From: Actinocrinis sp046724665
GTDB lineage: Bacteria > Actinomycetota > Actinomycetes > Streptomycetales > Catenulisporaceae
Direction: 5' to 3'
Assembly: GCA_046724665.1 (NCBI GenBank)
Contig: JBKOWZ010000156.1
Coordinates: forward strand, 1 to 41,755
Length of the DNA stretch: 41,755 nucleotides
Shown piece after piece: positions 38,820-41,755 of the stretch (positions within the stretch are counted from its first letter, which is position 1; every line of letters starts with the position of its first letter). Both the position numbers and the translations under genes were made by a program. The notes under the pieces are model-generated. The model was not told the DNA's origin and ran no database searches. It saw only the letters and a list, made by a program, of their open reading frames with translations.

Positions 38820-40652
38820 TCAGTTGGAGCACAGGGTGTTTGCGGCTTGGGACGGGTCATTTGGCACGCGCAGTTGGGTGAGGGTGAACGAGTCGAGCAC
38901 GTTGCTCCAGAACCTGTGCCAGGACATCGGGGCAGTGGTGGCTTGGAGCAGTTCGCGCAGGTCGCCGCAGTTGATTGCGCGGCGGGCGGCGGCGATGTCT
39001 GTCTGCCTCAGTCCGAGGGCTGACGCTGCGTCAGACGTCGTGTATTGCGCGACGATCCACGCGGGGGCCACGGTCTTGTTGTGGCCGACGCGGCCGCTGG
39101 TTCTGGGCTCGAGGTGCGAGCCGAGAGCGTAGGACAGGCCATGGATATCGACGACCAGGCCGTCGAGCGGGGTTTGCGCACCGAGTGTGCCGAGGATGTC
39201 GCCTGCGACGCCGATGGGGCGGGCTGGTTGTTGGTGTTGGTTGAGCGGCAGTCGGATCCCCGCTGACCCGGTGGAGAGCAGGAGGATCGGCTGGGTGGTG
39301 GGGTTGGCGTTGGCTAGAAGCCATGCCAGGGATTCTCGGTCGTCGGGGCGGCCGAGGACGGTTAGCACGTAGGGCGCGGCGTCGATGGGGTTCGCTGAGC
39401 CGACGCGCTCGACCCAGAATGTGCGCTCGTTCGTGATGCCGTCGGCGGAGAACACGCCCGGCGCTTGGGGCAAACGCCAGAGGGTCGCGCATAGGACCGC
39501 CCAGACGAGCACGCCTGTCGCTGCGAGCGTCGTTACGGCGAACGTGCGCACGCTGGTCCGGTGCGGTAACGGGACGGCTGCTACGGGGCAGAGCAGCAGG
39601 AACGTGCCAGGCAGCAGCATGCGCGCGTGCATGAAGTCGCCGCCGATGGCGACTACGTACAGCATCATCAGGGCGGCTGAACAGGTGACAGTAATGACTA
39701 ATGCGATGTCTTGGGTACGTCGGGGGACTCGGGTGTCCTGCTGATCTGGCCGGCGTGGTCTGACTGCCGCCAGGGCTGCGATAAGGATCAGCAGGGCTGG
39801 GATCCAGAGATGGTACGGGGTGATGTAGTTGTCGAGGTAGGCGATGCCTGCACTGAAGTGGGTCGATGAGGCTTCCTTCACCAGGGCGGTGTTGGGGACG
39901 AGCAGGCCGTAGTAGCCCATTCGGAAGACCTCGTAGGCCAGCGGCAGCGCGGCAGCGGTGAGCAGGAGGCTCGTGGCACGACGGGGGCTTGGCCTTAGCG
40001 CGAACCAGAACGCGATGAGGAAGCCGACTGTGGCGAGGACCATGTCAGGCCGCACGAGCCAGCCGAAACCGAGGACAAATGCGGTCGTGAACGCGCGGCG
40101 GGTAGTGGTGGTGGGCTGCGGGTCCACGCCGCACAGCAGCCACCAGCACAGGCCCAGCCAGCAGAAGATCAGTGACTCTTCCAGTCCTGACGTCGCGAAG
40201 TCCCAGAACGGTGGTAGAGCGGCGACGACCAACGCACCGAGCGGGATCAGGCGTCGTCCCGGTGCGTTACGCCGGTACAGCTTGCGTGCACCGAGCAGTG
40301 CGAATAGAAGCCCGAGCGGCGCGAGTGCCAGGCCTGCGTACATCATGACCTTGTACACGTCGGCCCTGGAGATCCAGCTGGCGGCGGCGACGAGCCACGT
40401 CCAGAGCGCCGACGTGTTGGCCTCCACCCGCTCCCCCGCGTTGAACACCGGACCGTTGCCAGCCAGGATCTCGCGGACGGTCCGCGCGGCGATTAGGCCG
40501 TCGTCGGTGATCCATCGCCGGCTCCACGCGAAGACCAGCCATACCAGCGGCGGGATTGCGACGAGTGCGCGATCGGTCAGGGACCACAGGCGGCTGTGAA
40601 CGTCACGATGCGCGGCTTCCTGCGCATCGATTGGTGTTGAGCGCAAAGGCAT
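38820..40652 (-). CDS. AftB-like polytopic membrane glycosyltransferase
   Basis: The protein has 610 residues with about ten membrane helices and a soluble C-terminal domain outside the cell (from about 430). The first loop reads WITDDGLIAARTVREILAG, then NGPVFNAGERVEANTSALWTW. This is the signature region of mycobacterial AftB (arabinan terminal beta-1,2-arabinofuranosyltransferase), with the acidic pair at D50-D51. AftB uses decaprenyl-phosphoarabinose; whether this homologue uses the same donor is unknown. It is monocistronic here. Codon 318 is a rare TTA (39701-39699). Codon bias is slightly weaker than in core genes. Confidence 0.82.
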   Translation of the reverse strand: MPLRSTPIDAQEAAHRDVHSRLWSLTDRALVAIPPLVWLVFAWSRRWITDDGLIAARTVREILAGNGPVFNAGERVEANTSALWTWLVAAASWISRADVYKVMMYAGLALAPLGLLFALLGARKLYRRNAPGRRLIPLGALVVAALPPFWDFATSGLEESLIFCWLGLCWWLLCGVDPQPTTTTRRAFTTAFVLGFGWLVRPDMVLATVGFLIAFWFALRPSPRRATSLLLTAAALPLAYEVFRMGYYGLLVPNTALVKEASSTHFSAGIAYLDNYITPYHLWIPALLILIAALAAVRPRRPDQQDTRVPRRTQDIALVITVTCSAALMMLYVVAIGGDFMHARMLLPGTFLLLCPVAAVPLPHRTSVRTFAVTTLAATGVLVWAVLCATLWRLPQAPGVFSADGITNERTFWVERVGSANPIDAAPYVLTVLGRPDDRESLAWLLANANPTTQPILLLSTGSAGIRLPLNQHQQPARPIGVAGDILGTLGAQTPLDGLVVDIHGLSYALGSHLEPRTSGRVGHNKTVAPAWIVAQYTTSDAASALGLRQTDIAAARRAINCGDLRELLQATTAPMSWHRFWSNVLDSFTLTQLRVPNDPSQAANTLCSN

Positions 40653-40689
40653 CCGTGGCCTCTTCGTTGCCGGCGAGAGGGGTTGATGG

Positions 40690-40718
40690 GGGTGATGAGG
40701 AGTGATGAGGGGTGATGG
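40690..40718 (+). repeat. Short GTGATGAG-type tandem repeat
   Basis: Three imperfect units of about 10 bp (GGTGATGAGG, AGTGATGAGG, GGTGATGGTG) lie 37 bp upstream of the AftB-like start, in the divergent region. They could be regulator-binding repeats or simple sequence drift. Confidence 0.45.
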
Positions 40719-40866
40719 TGATTTGTCTGGATTGTTGTGTTGGGTGTCAGGTTTTCATGAGGGGATTAATGGGGCAAATAGGACTTGACGGATGGCGTGT
40801 ATGTGGGATGGGCGACGACAGGGGCTGCGGTCGTGTGCGATGGCGGGGCGCGGGTAGTCCGACGTC

Positions 40867-41700
40867 ATGGCTGATTCGTCACGGGATGCTGACGACGCCG
40901 ACGCGCTTAAGGCTTCGGCTTCGGCGCGGAGGCAGGTAAAGGGCGATAGCGATAGCGGCGACAGCAATGGCGGCGAGGACGAAGTCGCCGCGATCGTCGG
41001 GGAACTCGCGACGACCGGTGAGACCGCCGAAGCTCCGCGGCGATCGCGGCGTCTGCTTGAGGCGCTCACCAGGGTGCTGCGGCGCGGGATCGCCGGGAGT
41101 GGCCACGGCGTCCGACTCACCGTTCAGCGTCTCGCTGACGAGGTGTTGGCGCTGGCACCGAAGCTGCCGGTGCGTGATCAGGCAACGCTGCGACGTCAAT
41201 ACCCAGGCTTGTCCGCGGACGAGCTTGCGGACGCGCTGATCGACGGGGCCGCGAGGGCGAGCGGCGCGGTGGGTGCGGCGGTGGGCGTGTGGGCCGTGCT
41301 GCCGATAGCGCCGCTGTTCGCCGGGGAGGTCGCAGCGGAGACGCTGGCTGTCGTCGGGATCGAGATCAAGCTGATCGCGGAGTTGCACGAGGTCTACGGC
41401 CTCAGACCGCCGGGCTCGCGCGTCAATCGGATGATCAGTTATACGGCTGCGTGGGCTGATCGGCGCGGCGTGGCGCTTGCGCCGGGGAGTATCGCCGTGG
41501 CGATCGGCCCTGCACTGCGCACGCGGCTCACCCGGCGCCTGACGCGGCGCGCCGGACGTAGCACGCTCTCGCTCAGCCCGCTGCTGACCGGCGCGGCGGC
41601 GGGAGCGTGGGCCAACCAGCGCGAGACGCGCCGACTTGGGAGGACGGTGCGCACGCAGTTGCAGCGGGCGGTGGAGGAGGGGCGCTCGGCAGAGGGGTGA
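40867..41700 (+). CDS. Conserved hypothetical membrane-associated protein
   Basis: The protein has 277 residues; I do not recognise a named family. The N-terminal 60 residues are polar and Ser/Asp-rich. The middle part has LPVRDQATLRRQYPGLSADE, then a hydrophobic Ala/Val/Gly-rich stretch (about 133-165: ASGAVGAAVGVWAVLPIAPL, then AAETLAVVGIEIKLIAELHE), which may enter the membrane. The C-terminus is Arg-rich. Codon bias is typical for the window. TAGTCC lies 6 nt before the ATG, close to the leaderless pattern but with a non-consensus last base. It diverges from the AftB-like gene. Confidence 0.7.
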   Translation: MADSSRDADDADALKASASARRQVKGDSDSGDSNGGEDEVAAIVGELATTGETAEAPRRSRRLLEALTRVLRRGIAGSGHGVRLTVQRLADEVLALAPKLPVRDQATLRRQYPGLSADELADALIDGAARASGAVGAAVGVWAVLPIAPLFAGEVAAETLAVVGIEIKLIAELHEVYGLRPPGSRVNRMISYTAAWADRRGVALAPGSIAVAIGPALRTRLTRRLTRRAGRSTLSLSPLLTGAAAGAWANQRETRRLGRTVRTQLQRAVEEGRSAEG

Positions 41701-41708
41701 GGAAGTGT

Positions 41709-41738
41709 GGGGTGGGTGGGTGGGTGGTGGGGTGGGGG
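41709..41738 (+). other. G-quadruplex-forming tract
   Basis: Four G-runs of 3-4 separated by single T (41709-41724) are followed by further G-runs up to 41738. Single-nucleotide loops favour a very stable parallel quadruplex. It begins 9 bp after the stop of the 277-aa gene. Confidence 0.7.
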
Positions 41739-41755
41739 TTAAGCGATGGTGTAGG

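Noticed and set aside
1..41755. CRISPR array, rRNA genes or an antibiotic biosynthesis cluster
   Set aside because: No regularly spaced repeats with unique spacers, no rRNA signature stretches and no PKS/NRPS or other core biosynthetic enzymes were seen on either strand.

Overview
The window is very GC-rich DNA with strong third-position G/C bias, frequent GTG/TTG starts, ATGA/GTGA gene overlaps and many apparently leaderless promoters. Together with a tRNA-Leu(UAA) of the bldA type, an AftB-like membrane glycosyltransferase and an F420-type (LLM) oxidoreductase, this points to a filamentous, differentiating actinomycete. I cannot name the genus from sequence alone.

Layout. (1) 1-11 kb: a cell-surface polysaccharide locus. 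Two convergent units each pair a processive GT2 synthase-like enzyme (QxxRW type) with a GH26 beta-mannanase-like enzyme. The minus-strand unit continues into two GT39/ArnT-like membrane glycosyltransferases, all joined by ATGA overlaps. An NAD(P)-dependent nucleotide-sugar SDR follows. (2) 11-15.5 kb: a membrane pseudokinase, metB, a small Gly/Val-repeat membrane protein and msrA. (3) 15.4-18.5 kb: a small accretion hotspot just behind msrA. Diverged copies of the msrA 3' end recur around a vapBC module and around a gene for an HTH-ATPase-DUF4325 protein. A vapC relic lies further on. (4) 18.5-31 kb: mostly core-like genes: a cold-shock protein, an acyltransferase, a DUF72 protein, an epoxide-hydrolase-like enzyme, a vWA/PP2C/kinase triad of the E. 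coli YegL-PphC-YegI type, cystathionine beta-synthase, a secreted or anchored SGNH hydrolase, a thiolase and small unknowns. (5) 31.5-37.4 kb: a decayed island in tRNA-Leu(UAA). It is bounded by a 58/59-bp repeat of the tRNA 3' half. It contains an integrase remnant, an 86-bp duplicated inverted-repeat segment, an ankyrin-gene stub, a 0.92-kb IS with a frameshifted transposase, and a divergent set of genes that looks like phage defence: a PD-(D/E)XK-DUF2075 helicase, a MazG-like nucleotide pyrophosphohydrolase and a PUA-like/HNH nuclease. (6) 37.5-41.7 kb: an LLM oxidoreductase, an AftB-like glycosyltransferase and a conserved unknown, ending in a G-quadruplex-like tract.

How the parts connect. 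metB and cystathionine beta-synthase lie in the same window and could supply both transsulfuration directions; msrA repairs oxidised methionine. The bldA-type tRNA matters because rare TTA codons occur in four nearby genes: a polysaccharide glycosyltransferase, the alpha/beta hydrolase (two in tandem), the SGNH hydrolase and the AftB-like enzyme. These could therefore be under developmental translational control. The strongest candidates for something undescribed are the tRNA-borne nuclease-helicase/MazG/HNH set, the HTH-ATPase-DUF4325 protein with its own operator inside the msrA repeats, and the paired GT2-GH26 polysaccharide locus.
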